Origin: an uncultured Traorella sp. | Lineage (GTDB): Bacteria; Bacillota_I; Bacilli_A; Erysipelotrichales; Erysipelotrichaceae | Length of the DNA stretch: 59,717 nucleotides | NCBI GenBank assembly: GCA_944324265.1 | Contig: CALUVS010000009.1 | Coordinates: 1 to 59,717, forward strand | Direction of reading: 5' to 3' | Notes under the pieces: generated by a model | Told to the model about the DNA's origin: nothing | What the model saw: the letters and a program-made list of their open reading frames with translations, nothing else | The model's database searches: none | In this document: positions 8,758 through 18,099 of the stretch, piece after piece | How the letters are laid out: the number at the start of each line of letters is the position of its first letter | Numbering within the stretch: position 1 is the first letter of the stretch | Translations under genes and position numbers: made by a program

Positions 8758-9873
8758 ATGAAAAAGCAATTTAGGCTTATACAGTCCCTATTCTTATGTT
8801 TCCTCTTGCCTTCTTTTATGGAATTTACTCCGGTAAAGGCAAACGATGAAACAAACAACTCTGTCGTTGAAGCAGAAACAGTGAATAAAGGAATAGAAAC
8901 AGAAACATTAGAAGTGAAAGATGACGTACTGGTTGTGACAGAAGTACTGGATTCTTTATTTGAAGATGGATACAGTCAGGTGACAGAAGCTGTAAAAGTA
9001 GAAATGCCTGATGAAGAAACAACAAAATATGTAATTGAAAATCTGACGATTGAAACTACATTAGATCTTGAAGCTGTAGGGGAACAGACAGGTACCGTTA
9101 CAGTTTATGATCAAGGTTCAAGCAACGTAGCTGATTTTCTATATCTGGAAACTCATGAAACAGAACCTATTGAAAAAATGGAAAAGAATGTCAAACACAC
9201 ATTTGATGTTACTTTAACAATGGAAGATACATTGGCTCCAGTCATTACACTTGTCGATGAGGAAGTTGAAATTGAATATGAAGGAGATGCAGATCCTTCT
9301 CAATGGTTTGTCTCAGTTGTTGATAATGCGGATGGAGAAAATGTCGAATACACCGTAGAAGGAAGTGTTGATACTTCTGCACCGGGATCTTATACATTGA
9401 CTTATGTTGCTGTAGATTCTAACGGCAATGAAGCCCGCAAGGATCTAATTGTCAATGTTGCGGAAGCCCCAGTTGTAACCAGAATGGTATATGCTTATTC
9501 TGCCAATACCAGTGGAAGCATTTATGAAATGATTGAATTGATCAATGCTACACGTGCCAGCTATGGCCTGCATGCATTGTCATTGGATACAGGAGCTTTA
9601 GGAACTGCTGCACAGGTACGTGCTGCCGAAGCAAGCACTTATGTATCTCATTATAGACCGAACGGAACAAGTTATAAGACAGCATTGGATGAAGCCGGTG
9701 CCTATTATAATGATGCAGCAGAAATCTTAACTTATGCCGGAACAACGGCACAGAGCGGTTTAAATTGGTGGATGAGTTCACCTGCGCATCGTTCTTACAT
9801 TTTAAGCTCTACTCATACCTCTATTGGTATTGGTTACTACAACGGTATGTGGGCAGCTATATTAGTGAATTAA
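8758..9873 (+). CDS. Secreted CAP (SCP/PR1) domain protein with Ig-like domain
   Basis: An exported protein of 371 residues. It has a Sec signal peptide (about residues 1-29, ending PVKA), an acidic Thr/Glu/Val-rich region (30-155), a bacterial Ig-like (DUF5011-type) domain (about 158-240; DTLAPVITLVD ... SYTLTYVAVDSNGN) and a C-terminal CAP domain (about 255-371; ELINATRASYGL ... SPAHRSYI). CAP proteins are extracellular, and their bacterial roles are poorly defined. No LPXTG motif or transmembrane tail is present, so it is probably released or held by other contacts. Start ATG 8758 has AAAGGATGATG upstream. Monocistronic. Confidence 0.9.
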   Translation: MKKQFRLIQSLFLCFLLPSFMEFTPVKANDETNNSVVEAETVNKGIETETLEVKDDVLVVTEVLDSLFEDGYSQVTEAVKVEMPDEETTKYVIENLTIETTLDLEAVGEQTGTVTVYDQGSSNVADFLYLETHETEPIEKMEKNVKHTFDVTLTMEDTLAPVITLVDEEVEIEYEGDADPSQWFVSVVDNADGENVEYTVEGSVDTSAPGSYTLTYVAVDSNGNEARKDLIVNVAEAPVVTRMVYAYSANTSGSIYEMIELINATRASYGLHALSLDTGALGTAAQVRAAEASTYVSHYRPNGTSYKTALDEAGAYYNDAAEILTYAGTTAQSGLNWWMSSPAHRSYILSSTHTSIGIGYYNGMWAAILVN

Positions 9874-9886
9874 AAGCTGAAAAATC

Positions 9887-9932
9887 AAAGACATGAACGC
9901 TAGGAAATGTTTCTTAGGTTCATGTCTTTTTT
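9887..9932 (+). terminator. Terminator of the CAP protein gene
   Basis: A 12-bp stem (AAAGACATGAAC/GTTCATGTCTTT) with a 19-nt loop and a following T run. Confidence 0.85.
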
Positions 9933-9933
9933 A

Positions 9934-9966
9934 TTATTAAAAAAAGTGATTGAACTATTCAATCAC
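9934..9966 (-). terminator. Terminator overlapping the end of the PfkB kinase gene
   Basis: On the minus strand GTGATTGA/TCAATCAC with a 5-nt loop is followed by seven T residues. The stem includes the last codons and stop of the kinase gene. Confidence 0.85.
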
Positions 9967-10887
9967 CCGAATGCTTACTTGTTCTAAATAAGATTCAATC
10001 TGCTTGCGGCTGTAAGCACAGCTTTTCGTACTTTGCGTTGTCGCTGCATAGCAAGCTCCTGCCAGCTTCAGCAATTCTGAATCTTTGTAGCCTTCCTGCA
10101 GACCGGCAATAAAGCCAGCTACAAAGGCATCATTGGCTCCCACTGAACTGATGATCTCCAGATCCATCGGTTCACAGTGATATGTCTTAGGCTGAGTTAT
10201 CAGATAAATTCCCTGATTATCTCTGGAAACAATCAGCATATTGGATTTATCTTGGATAAATTTCTTGCCATAAAATATAATTTCTTCTTCATTGAGCTCA
10301 TGATCCAAATGAAAGATTCTTTCCAAATCATGATTGCTGATCTTAATGATATCAGGTTTGGCATCAATCGCATCCAGTGTATGATTCATTGTCGTATTCA
10401 GGAAGACCAAAGCATCATTTTCCTTAGCAATTTCAATCATATTGGTATAAGTGCTTCTTGAACATCCTCTCGGCATACTTCCGGAAATGACTAGAATACT
10501 GGATCCATCCAGACATAGGCGAAGATAATCCATCAATTCATCCATTTCTTTCTGCAGAATAAAAGGCCCTTCTTCATTGAACTGCATAAAATGCTTTTCT
10601 TCATCAATGACTTTCAGATTTGTACGGGTATTGCCGATGATTTCTATCATATGACATTGGATATATTCTCTTTGCAGCAAAGAATAAATATAATTACCGC
10701 TTGATCCTCCTAAAAAGCCTGTGGCAATCGAAGGCACCTCAAGCAGCGCCAGTGTTCTTGAAACATTAATTCCTTTTCCGCCGGCATCACTCTCCACATG
10801 AGTCAAACGATTTACTTCTTCTAGGCGCAGTGAATGAACATAAGCGAGTTTGTCCACTGCTGGATTCAATGTAACTGTAACGATCAT
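9955..10887 (-). CDS. PfkB family sugar-phosphate kinase, 1-phosphofructokinase-like
   Basis: A cytoplasmic kinase of the PfkB/ribokinase fold, 310 residues. The order matches 1-phosphofructokinase and tagatose-6-phosphate kinase: TVTLNPAVDK at the N-terminus, GGKGINVSRTL near 37, and the ATP/anion-hole motif near 250. That motif reads GANDAFVAGF, where most relatives have GAGD. The catalytic Asp is kept but a glycine is Asn, which is unusual. ATG 10887 is preferred to the upstream frame because AGGGGGAG precedes it and the family begins MIVTVTLNP. No fructose PTS or DeoR regulator is adjacent, so the exact substrate is open. Confidence 0.85.
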   Translation of the reverse strand: MIVTVTLNPAVDKLAYVHSLRLEEVNRLTHVESDAGGKGINVSRTLALLEVPSIATGFLGGSSGNYIYSLLQREYIQCHMIEIIGNTRTNLKVIDEEKHFMQFNEEGPFILQKEMDELMDYLRLCLDGSSILVISGSMPRGCSRSTYTNMIEIAKENDALVFLNTTMNHTLDAIDAKPDIIKISNHDLERIFHLDHELNEEEIIFYGKKFIQDKSNMLIVSRDNQGIYLITQPKTYHCEPMDLEIISSVGANDAFVAGFIAGLQEGYKDSELLKLAGACYAATTQSTKSCAYSRKQIESYLEQVSIRVIE

Positions 10888-10974
10888 GAACACTCCCCCT
10901 AACGATGTATATTCTAGCATAAAACATCAAAAAAGGGAGAATAAATTCGCTAATTTTATCGCTTTCTTACCTAT

Positions 10975-12732
10975 TTATTTCTTTCTTTTCATAATTTCAT
11001 CTACTTGCGCTTTCTTTTCGCTCAATTCGATCCAACGCTCCATTTTTATTTCCATTTCCTTTTCCAATGCGTCTCGCTGATTGGAAAGCTCTTCAATCTT
11101 TTTAAAATCAGTACAGTCTTTCATCTCTTCATCAATGGCATCGATTTGATTCTGCAGCTGTTCCAATACTTCATCCATTTTCGCTAGTTCCTGTTTTTCT
11201 TTGGTGGACATGGAAACAGAAGATTCAATGACCATCTTTTCCTTCTTTTCTTTTGGTGCTTGATTCATGCCGGCCAATTCAATATATTGACTGTAGCCGC
11301 CGACCATCTGCGTAATCGTCTTATTCTCTTCAAAGATAAACAAGGAATCACAGACACGATCCAAAAAATAACGATCATGCGATACGACAAAGACAACTCC
11401 TTCAAAGCTGTCCAAATAGTCTTCCAATACCTGCAATGTCTGAATATCCAGATCATTGGTCGGTTCATCCAAAAATAAAACATTGGGCTGATTCATCAGC
11501 ACTTTTAATAAATAAAGACGTTTTCTTTCTCCTCCGCTCAATCGATTGATCGGTGTGTAATGCATAGAAGAAGGAAACAAAAAACGCTCCAGCATCATTG
11601 CCGCATTAAACGTTCCTTCCTGTGTCTTGATTTCATTATTTTCCAAGCGAATGCAGTCAATGACACGTTCATTCAGGTCCAGATCCTCATCATTTTGGCG
11701 ATAATACCCAATCTTCACTGTATCCCCCAAAATAACCTGTCCGCTGTCAGGCTCAATCATGCCCGCTAGTATATTCATCAAGGTTGTCTTGCCGCAGCCA
11801 TTGTGGCCCAATATCCCGATACGATCATGATGCTTGACATGATAGCTGAAATTCTCAAATAAAAGATGATCACCGTATCTTTTGGACAAATGCTCAATTT
11901 CCATGATTTTTTTGCCCAATCGGCTGCTTAATGTATCTAGCTGCAGATTCTGTTTTGCCGCAATATCTTCTACAGCATTCAAGGCTTCAAAACGAGCAAT
12001 GCGATCCTTGCTTTTCGTTCCTCGGGCCTGTACTCCGGCACGAATCCATTCCAGTTCTTTCCGCAGCAGATTCTTGCGTTTTCTTTCACTGGCCAGCATG
12101 ATTTCTTCTCGTTCCATCTTTGCCTGCAGAAAATCAGAATAATTGCCTTCAACGGCATACAGACTTCCCTGATCAATTTCAATGATCTTATTGGTGATTC
12201 TTTCCAAGAAATAACGATCATGGGTCACCATCAATATACCGGCATTCATTTTCTGCAAGGTCTTTTCCAGCCAAGCAACCATTTCATTATCCAAATGGTT
12301 GGTCGGTTCATCCAGTATCAGCAAATCACAGGGCTTCAATAAAGCCTGAGCCAAAGCCACGCGTTTGCGCTGACCGCCGGATAAAACTGAAATCGGAAGA
12401 TTCAGATCAGAAAATCCCAGCCTTGTCAAAATACTTTTCATTTCATATTCTTCCGCATGATCATTGACTCTTTGAATTGTTTCAAAAATCGTCAGGCTTT
12501 CATCAAATACCGGATTCTGCGGAAGATAAGCCAGACGCAGATCTTTTTTACGCAAGATTTTTCCTTCATCGATAGTTTCAGCACCCGCCAATATTTTCAA
12601 TAAAGTACTCTTGCCGGCTCCATTGATTCCGACTAAAGCTGTCTTTTCCTTTTCTTCCAAACTTAAAGATACATTTTTTAAAATGCATTTCTCATTATGA
12701 TATTTTGTACAATTTTCTAATGTAATTAACAT
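10975..12732 (-). CDS. ABC-F family ATPase (Uup-like)
   Basis: A soluble duplicated-ATPase protein of 585 residues with no membrane domain, the ABC-F type that acts on ribosomes. Cassette 1 has GINGAGKST near 37, LSGGQRKR near 137 and LILDEPTNHLD near 157. Cassette 2 has GHNGCGKTT near 335, LSGGERKR near 427 and LFLDEPTNDLD near 448. The C-terminal 80 residues form a basic coiled coil as in Uup. The start is ATG 12732 (GGATGAGGAATTTAT upstream). It may be housekeeping rather than antibiotic protection, and sequence alone cannot decide. Confidence 0.92.
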   Translation of the reverse strand: MLITLENCTKYHNEKCILKNVSLSLEEKEKTALVGINGAGKSTLLKILAGAETIDEGKILRKKDLRLAYLPQNPVFDESLTIFETIQRVNDHAEEYEMKSILTRLGFSDLNLPISVLSGGQRKRVALAQALLKPCDLLILDEPTNHLDNEMVAWLEKTLQKMNAGILMVTHDRYFLERITNKIIEIDQGSLYAVEGNYSDFLQAKMEREEIMLASERKRKNLLRKELEWIRAGVQARGTKSKDRIARFEALNAVEDIAAKQNLQLDTLSSRLGKKIMEIEHLSKRYGDHLLFENFSYHVKHHDRIGILGHNGCGKTTLMNILAGMIEPDSGQVILGDTVKIGYYRQNDEDLDLNERVIDCIRLENNEIKTQEGTFNAAMMLERFLFPSSMHYTPINRLSGGERKRLYLLKVLMNQPNVLFLDEPTNDLDIQTLQVLEDYLDSFEGVVFVVSHDRYFLDRVCDSLFIFEENKTITQMVGGYSQYIELAGMNQAPKEKKEKMVIESSVSMSTKEKQELAKMDEVLEQLQNQIDAIDEEMKDCTDFKKIEELSNQRDALEKEMEIKMERWIELSEKKAQVDEIMKRKK

Positions 12733-12749
12733 AAATTCCTCATCCTTAT

Positions 12750-12778
12750 ATAAGAAAGCCTTACCCAAAGGTAAGGCA
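12750..12778 (-). terminator. Terminator of the small lipoprotein gene
   Basis: GCCTTACC/GGTAAGGC stem with a 4-nt loop followed on the minus strand by TTTCTTATA. It lies between the lipoprotein stop and the ABC-F start, so ABC-F needs its own promoter. Confidence 0.8.
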
Positions 12779-12780
12779 CT

Positions 12781-13191
12781 TTATTGACCAGAATATTGTG
12801 AGAAAGATACACCGGCAATCGCACTATTGGAATCAAAAAGAATATTGATATTCACATTTTGATTAGAAAATTTCATCGGCAATGAAACAACCAATCCATC
12901 TTCTGTGCTCTCACACAATGGTGTTCCGATTTCTTTCAATGTTCCTAAATCGCTTAAATGCGGTTCAATTGATTCAATGTATTTTTCATCTGATATCAGT
13001 TTCTTCATTTCATCATTGTGACTGTATGTAGTAGCTGTATCATAGTCGCCATTCAGAATTGTTTTTACATATTCTTTGGCAGTTGAAGACTGATTATTAA
13101 ACTCTTCTGTACAGGCCTGTGTTGCAGTCGTAGGCTTGCAGCCACTCAAAAGCATAACACCTGCCATGATAACTAACAGTGATTTTTTCAT
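12781..13191 (-). CDS. Small lipoprotein of unknown function
   Basis: A 136-residue predicted lipoprotein. The signal peptide MKKSLLVIMAGVMLLSGC ends in a lipobox with Cys18, so the mature protein sits on the outer face of the membrane. The remaining 118 residues resemble DUF4878-like small extracytoplasmic domains only in layout (helix, then short strands), and I do not assign a family. ATG 13191 is chosen over the longer frame because CTTGGAGGAAATAAG precedes it. Confidence 0.8.
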   Translation of the reverse strand: MKKSLLVIMAGVMLLSGCKPTTATQACTEEFNNQSSTAKEYVKTILNGDYDTATTYSHNDEMKKLISDEKYIESIEPHLSDLGTLKEIGTPLCESTEDGLVVSLPMKFSNQNVNINILFDSNSAIAGVSFSQYSGQ

Positions 13192-13258
13192 CTTATTTCC
13201 TCCAAGCCTCTCTATTATACAACAATTTTCGATAAATGGCAAATTTTCCTAGGAAATA

Positions 13259-14854
13259 TCACCCTCGATAAATATCCGGGAAATACTGACTCATTACTTC
13301 ATCATAATTTTCAGCTGTCACAACATAATCAGCCGTATCTGGTTTTGGCAGATGCAGTGTCATATCATTCAGATCAAAAGCAAAGTCATTCAGCGAAGAA
13401 CCCTGCGTCATTTCTAAATAATAACTGTGCACATTGGCAATATCAATTTCACTTAAATAACATACCCACAATAAGTTTTCATTATCACTGGCGACCTTTT
13501 CTGCAGAACCCGCCACCCAGTGATTCAATTCCAATGAATTAAAGGTCCAATTCGGCAACGTTTCTACCTGTGAACGAACAAAGTTTCTGACCTGATCCAT
13601 CGGTACATTCGTTGAAACATATTCCTGGGCAACAGAAAGCACTTCCGGAATCTTTGCAATGCCGTCCACTGTCAAGATCTTCTTCGCAATCGCTTCAATG
13701 ATCTGACGCTGAGCTAAGTTTCTTCCGGCATCGCCCCACCATTCCGTCTTACGGTGACGAGCATAAGCCAAGGCCTCACGTCCATCCAATTCCTGTACAC
13801 CCGGATACAAATGAATCATATCATTGGAAGCAAAAGAACGATTTTCATCTTGTTCCTCAAATTCCAGCTGCACATCTACTGTAATGCCGCCTAGTGCATC
13901 TACGATTTCAATCAAAGAAGAAAAGCTGACACGGGCATAATAATCAATTTCAATATCAAAGATTGATTCCAATGTATCCATCATATCATAAAGACCATTG
14001 TAGCCCAAATGCGTCAATTTATCCGGATAGTTATCATACAATGAATTCGGTACATAGGCATCACGAGGAATAGAGATCATTTCCACATGATGCTTGATCG
14101 GATCGACCATCAGCAGCATATTCACATCACTTAAGCCATTGACATCCGGTGCTTCCAAGATTTCCATCCCAGAAACAAAAACTGTAAATGGTGTATTCGT
14201 CAGATCCTTCTGCACAGCTTCCTGTGTGGCCAGCTGCACTTTGACCGGTGAGATCATCTTGTAACGATCCGCAAATGTACTGTCCTGTTCATTTTTCAGA
14301 TCAAAATCTGATTTGCTCATGATGACGCCATCCAGCTGATTTTCATCCAGCAGTGTCAGCATCCCACTGATAGAATTGTATTCACTGACTTCAAAATTAT
14401 AGGTTTCATATTCCTTCATCGCTTCACTGATGATATCGTTGCTGTAAGAAGAAACCCCCACCATTTTCAGTTCATTGGCATCTTCAGTTTCTGAATCACT
14501 CGGCACAACCACCCCGACCAGAGCTGTATTTCCCTGTTCTCCAAAGCCGCTCAAGCCCATATTCACCAAAAACATATAACCGCTGCCGACGACCAGCACT
14601 GCACTCATAGCTAAGCAGACAGCTCTTCTCACCCAGCGATAATTTCGGCTGCGTAGCAAGATCGGCACAAAGACACCGGCAAATACTGCCAACAGTACAA
14701 TGGCAATGATCCACATATATAAACTCGGTATGACTTGAAGCATCATCGCTGCTATCAGAAATAAGCATATGCATACCAATAAGATCAATGCCAATAATAA
14801 GTCAATTTTTCTTTGGTTTACTCGATTCGGTTTTTTCATATATCTCATATACAT
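13259..14854 (-). CDS. LytR-CpsA-Psr (LCP) family glycopolymer ligase
   Basis: A membrane enzyme that transfers lipid-linked glycopolymers such as teichoic acids or capsule to peptidoglycan. It has 531 residues: three N-terminal membrane segments within residues 17-100, an accessory extracytoplasmic region (about 125-220), then the LCP domain (about 235-410). Key LCP signatures are visible: IPRDAYVP near 268, YYARVSF near 310, DALGGITVDV near 325, and ALAYARHRK with downstream GRNLAQRQ. The Arg/Asp residues that bind pyrophosphate are present. The accessory region resembles that of Streptococcus CpsA. AGAGGG precedes ATG 14854. Confidence 0.93.
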   Translation of the reverse strand: MYMRYMKKPNRVNQRKIDLLLALILLVCICLFLIAAMMLQVIPSLYMWIIAIVLLAVFAGVFVPILLRSRNYRWVRRAVCLAMSAVLVVGSGYMFLVNMGLSGFGEQGNTALVGVVVPSDSETEDANELKMVGVSSYSNDIISEAMKEYETYNFEVSEYNSISGMLTLLDENQLDGVIMSKSDFDLKNEQDSTFADRYKMISPVKVQLATQEAVQKDLTNTPFTVFVSGMEILEAPDVNGLSDVNMLLMVDPIKHHVEMISIPRDAYVPNSLYDNYPDKLTHLGYNGLYDMMDTLESIFDIEIDYYARVSFSSLIEIVDALGGITVDVQLEFEEQDENRSFASNDMIHLYPGVQELDGREALAYARHRKTEWWGDAGRNLAQRQIIEAIAKKILTVDGIAKIPEVLSVAQEYVSTNVPMDQVRNFVRSQVETLPNWTFNSLELNHWVAGSAEKVASDNENLLWVCYLSEIDIANVHSYYLEMTQGSSLNDFAFDLNDMTLHLPKPDTADYVVTAENYDEVMSQYFPDIYRG

Positions 14855-14980
14855 TTCCCTCTTTTACTGCACTATTATATCATAATCTATACATAAAAAA
14901 ATGCCGGAAATATAATTCTTACATAAATGAAAGTTGAATCCCATCAAAAAACAGCTATGATAAAAATAGGAGGGGATAAT

Positions 14981-15283
14981 ATGCCTTATTCAGTCATAGA
15001 TGATATCATGCGATACTATCATTTCAATTTTATTATCAATTATGCTTTATTCATTATATTGCTTTTTATTACCATAGCTATGACCAAGAAAAACAATGCT
15101 TTATTAGGAATAGCTTCTACGCTGATTGCCTTATGTGCCTATGGCGGACAAATGATGTTTTTAGGTATCTTAGCTGACAATGGAGCTTCTATTTTATTAT
15201 ATTCAATCCAGCTGGTTGTCTTATCTATTCTATCGATTCTGATGGCTGTACTGCAGCTGATCATGGCCAAAAAATCAGATTAA
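14981..15283 (+). CDS. Small hypothetical membrane protein
   Basis: A 100-residue protein with three hydrophobic segments (about 18-37, 43-66 and 74-96). I do not recognise a family. The frame is open upstream, but AGGAGGGGATAAT places the start at ATG 14981. It stands alone, divergent from the LCP gene. Confidence 0.7.
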   Translation: MPYSVIDDIMRYYHFNFIINYALFIILLFITIAMTKKNNALLGIASTLIALCAYGGQMMFLGILADNGASILLYSIQLVVLSILSILMAVLQLIMAKKSD

Positions 15284-15287
15284 ATAC

Positions 15288-15319
15288 AAAAAAGATTCAT
15301 CACTGTGAATCTTTTTTTA
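15288..15319. terminator. Bidirectional terminator
   Basis: AAAAAGATTCA/TGAATCTTTTT stem with a short loop and T runs on both strands, between the small membrane protein and the patatin-like gene. It overlaps the last codons of the latter. Confidence 0.85.
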
Positions 15320-16160
15320 ACATAGAAATATATTGTTCAATCTTCTGACCATCCGCATATCCCTTTTCATAGAAATCATGCAATGCCTGACGATCTTTTT
15401 TTAAAGTATCAACACCGCAAGTATCATCTGGAGCAATAATCAAAGCCTTTTTTTGTTTTTCAAGCTCTTTGAGTTCATCTACACATTGATTGTATCGCTC
15501 TGCTCGCTGTCTCAAGCCTTCTGAGGCAAGCGGATAATCCTTTTTGATCAAGGAAGCCAAAAGCTCATCCTTTTTCGCAACACGCGGAACATCCACCGGA
15601 CGTGTCAAGATGACCACTACTGCATCACATCCCTTTTCAAAAGCCTTTTTATACGGAATCGGATCACTTAATCCGCCGTCAAAATACAAAGTATGATTGA
15701 TTTCATATGGCTTGCAGATAAAAGGAATACAAGAAGAAGCCTTTACAATATCATAGTTATCCAATGCCGCATCCTTCTTATCAAAATAAACAGCTTCTCC
15801 GCTCACTGCATTTGTCGCAACAATATACCATTCCATCTTATTTTACGACAATGTTTTATAATCCAGTGGATTTTCTCCATCAGAATTGCTCAAAGTACTG
15901 TAAATATAATCCAGATTCACAAAATTTCTGTTCTTTAAGAAATTCTCAATTCCCATATATTCTTTGCGAAAAGAATATTCACAGTAAAACTCATAATTTC
16001 TTTTCTTCTGTTTAGCTGTATAGCTCAATACATTCGCTCCGCCGGCAGATACACCGATTGCACAATCAAAATCAATGTCATGATCGAGACAATAATCAAA
16101 TACTCCGGCAGCATACACACCGCGCATACCGCCTCCAACATCAATAACACCTATTTTCAT
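15300..16160 (-). pseudogene. Patatin-like phospholipase, interrupted by one in-frame TAA
   Basis: Two adjacent pieces in one frame make a complete patatin-like (YjjU-type) acyl hydrolase of about 286 residues. Piece one runs 16160 to 15843 and holds the oxyanion stretch DVGGGMRG near 6 and the nucleophile motif GVSAG near 38-42. Piece two runs from 15842 to 15300 and holds the catalytic Asp in DGGLSDP. Between them the frame reads TCG TAA AAT AAG ATG, so a single stop replaces one residue in the loop before MEWYIVATN. No ribosome site precedes the internal ATG 15836. It is either a nonsense pseudogene, a sequencing error or a readthrough site. The true start is ATG 16160, with AGAGGTG upstream. 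Confidence 0.85.
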
Positions 16161-16249
16161 ACTACACCTCTTTAGGTACCTATTGTAGCGCAAATAGAAA
16201 ATGATGTAATTGGTCAAAATCTGTAAAATGTCAAAAAATCGTATTTATT

Positions 16250-16816
16250 CTATGAACAAAGTTCCTCTTCACTGACACCCAGTTCATTGATAACAATTTC
16301 TTCAAATACAGTATAAGCTTCTTCCAGTTCCCTTGGTCTTTCACATCTCATCTGTTCATCTGAATCTTCTAATAAGCCAAATTCCTTTGTATCATAATGA
16401 TATTCACAGACAAATATCAGATCGGAATAACCTTCAGGAGCTCGTTCCTCATTCTCGGCATGAGTATTGCTTATAATAAACGCTAATTCACCCTCATATA
16501 AAGTATGATATGTATATAAACTGCGATTCTTTTTTCTGACAACTGTTTTTTGTTCAAAATTCACAATAAACTCTGTATAAGGTTCATCTTCATAAATTCC
16601 CTCTGGATGACCATAATGCGCATAGTCTTTATCAACATAAGAAAAAGTATGTTCATCAAGATTCAAAACATATTGCGCTTCCTCTGTTTCTAATTGCCAT
16701 ACATTTTCTTCTGTCTCTGCCCAATTCTTGGAGGTCAGCTTACTTTCCAATGAAGAACAGCCAGTCAAAGAAACTCCCATCAGCAGCACCAATAAACCTA
16801 TCCTACTTTTTCTCAT
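16250..16816 (-). CDS. Lipoprotein of unknown function
   Basis: A 188-residue predicted lipoprotein with a clear signal and lipobox (MGVSLTGC, Cys20). The mature part is acidic and rich in aromatic strands (for example EENVWQLETEE, HTFSYVDKDYAHYG). I know no family for it. The ribosome site GAGGTGAAATC precedes ATG 16816. It follows the HTH/TPR regulator gene on the same strand by 32 nt and could be read through from that operon. Confidence 0.7.
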   Translation of the reverse strand: MRKSRIGLLVLLMGVSLTGCSSLESKLTSKNWAETEENVWQLETEEAQYVLNLDEHTFSYVDKDYAHYGHPEGIYEDEPYTEFIVNFEQKTVVRKKNRSLYTYHTLYEGELAFIISNTHAENEERAPEGYSDLIFVCEYHYDTKEFGLLEDSDEQMRCERPRELEEAYTVFEEIVINELGVSEEELCS

Positions 16817-16848
16817 GATTTCACCTCATTCTTTCCTTTTCATATTTC

Positions 16849-18081
16849 CTAATTGTTTAACAATTCCTTTTGAAAATAAATGCATGCATCCTTATATCCT
16901 TTATTTTCACAATAATGAACCAATACCTTCAATATAAGAATCATATCATCTATGCCCTTTTCTAATCCCATATACCATTGCATCATCTCTTCACTAGACA
17001 CATCGTCTTGTATTTTTTGAATCAAATCAATTTCTATTTTTTGTAACTTATTGCATTGCTTGACATTAATCCTTCTACTAATTGATCTGGAATTATTCAC
17101 GTCATTTATAAAATAATAAGCAAAACATAAATAAATTAAGCTATTGGGATTTTTCTCATCAATAATCTCAGTTAGAATATCAATACATTTCTGCGGCTGA
17201 TTTGTGATTAAATCAATATAAGAAATATTTACCTTGCATTTTAATGCCAAATTTGTTTTCTTTGTTAATTGCTTGCACATATAAATCGTAGATTCATATA
17301 ATCGATATGCAATTTCATAGTCTTTATCCAAAAGATAATAGTTCGCTAAACAAACCTCGCATTCCAGCACACGAATCAAATATCCGCCAAGCATATAATA
17401 CTTTACAGCTCGTGTACATTGTTCAATGGCTTCCTTTAAATTATTTCTCTTATAACTTTCTAAAGCCATCAAATAATAATATAATCCTTCACATCCATTT
17501 TGTTGACGAAAAAATATATTATTCTGAGAAGTAAATGAGGTAAAAATAAAGCGATAACTCTTAAATTTGTTTTCAGGTATACAATATGAAGCAAAAGAAA
17601 GGAGTGTTTTAATTACTTGATTTTCTTCATCAGAAAAATACTGATTAGAAGCCAAAAGCAAATCAAATTCAAAATTTAATCGTTCGTAGTCCTCTGTTAT
17701 GATTATTATTTCTAATATTTGTGCTAAATGATAGTAATAGTATCCATAAGAATAATGGTATTGTTCATTATTCAAAAACACTCGCATTTTCTTAGAAAAA
17801 GATTCATCCTTACTCAAAAAACAGTCAAAAATTTCAAAAAAATCTTTTTGAGCATTATAATAAGTCTCATTGGAATTATCAAACCTAATGTCACAGTCAT
17901 TTAAGATTTTATTTATGGCTTTTAAGTTTAATTCTCTGTTTCCGCGAATGAAATCAGAAATATATGCTTCCGACAAATCACATAAGGTTGCTAAATAGAG
18001 ATTCGTATATTTATTCTTCTTTTTAATTTCTTTGATTAGGGAACGATAAATTGATTGATTTTTATTTTGATATACTTCCAT
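16849..18081 (-). CDS. HTH/TPR transcriptional regulator, RRNPP-like
   Basis: A cytoplasmic regulator of about 410 residues. Residues 1-65 form an XRE-type helix-turn-helix (LYLATLCDLSEAYISDFIRGNREL), and the rest is a long array of helical pairs typical of TPR repeats, for example AIEQCTRAVKYYML and IAYRLYESTIYMCKQL near 220-265. This architecture and length fit the RRNPP peptide-pheromone receptors (NprR, PlcR, Rgg, AimR). The gene just upstream in the same operon encodes a small secreted peptide (gap 18 nt), and the divergent operon encodes a radical SAM peptide pathway. I infer that it senses a peptide and controls that pathway. Start ATG 18081 has AGGA upstream; a TTG at 18087 is also possible. 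Confidence 0.8.
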   Translation of the reverse strand: MEVYQNKNQSIYRSLIKEIKKKNKYTNLYLATLCDLSEAYISDFIRGNRELNLKAINKILNDCDIRFDNSNETYYNAQKDFFEIFDCFLSKDESFSKKMRVFLNNEQYHYSYGYYYYHLAQILEIIIITEDYERLNFEFDLLLASNQYFSDEENQVIKTLLSFASYCIPENKFKSYRFIFTSFTSQNNIFFRQQNGCEGLYYYLMALESYKRNNLKEAIEQCTRAVKYYMLGGYLIRVLECEVCLANYYLLDKDYEIAYRLYESTIYMCKQLTKKTNLALKCKVNISYIDLITNQPQKCIDILTEIIDEKNPNSLIYLCFAYYFINDVNNSRSISRRINVKQCNKLQKIEIDLIQKIQDDVSSEEMMQWYMGLEKGIDDMILILKVLVHYCENKGYKDACIYFQKELLNN

Positions 18082-18099
18082 AAACAATCCTATTTAAGA

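Noticed and set aside
15843-15845. Selenocysteine or other recoding at the patatin stop
   Set aside because: The stop is TAA, not TGA, and no SECIS-like stem follows; a nonsense change or base error is simpler.
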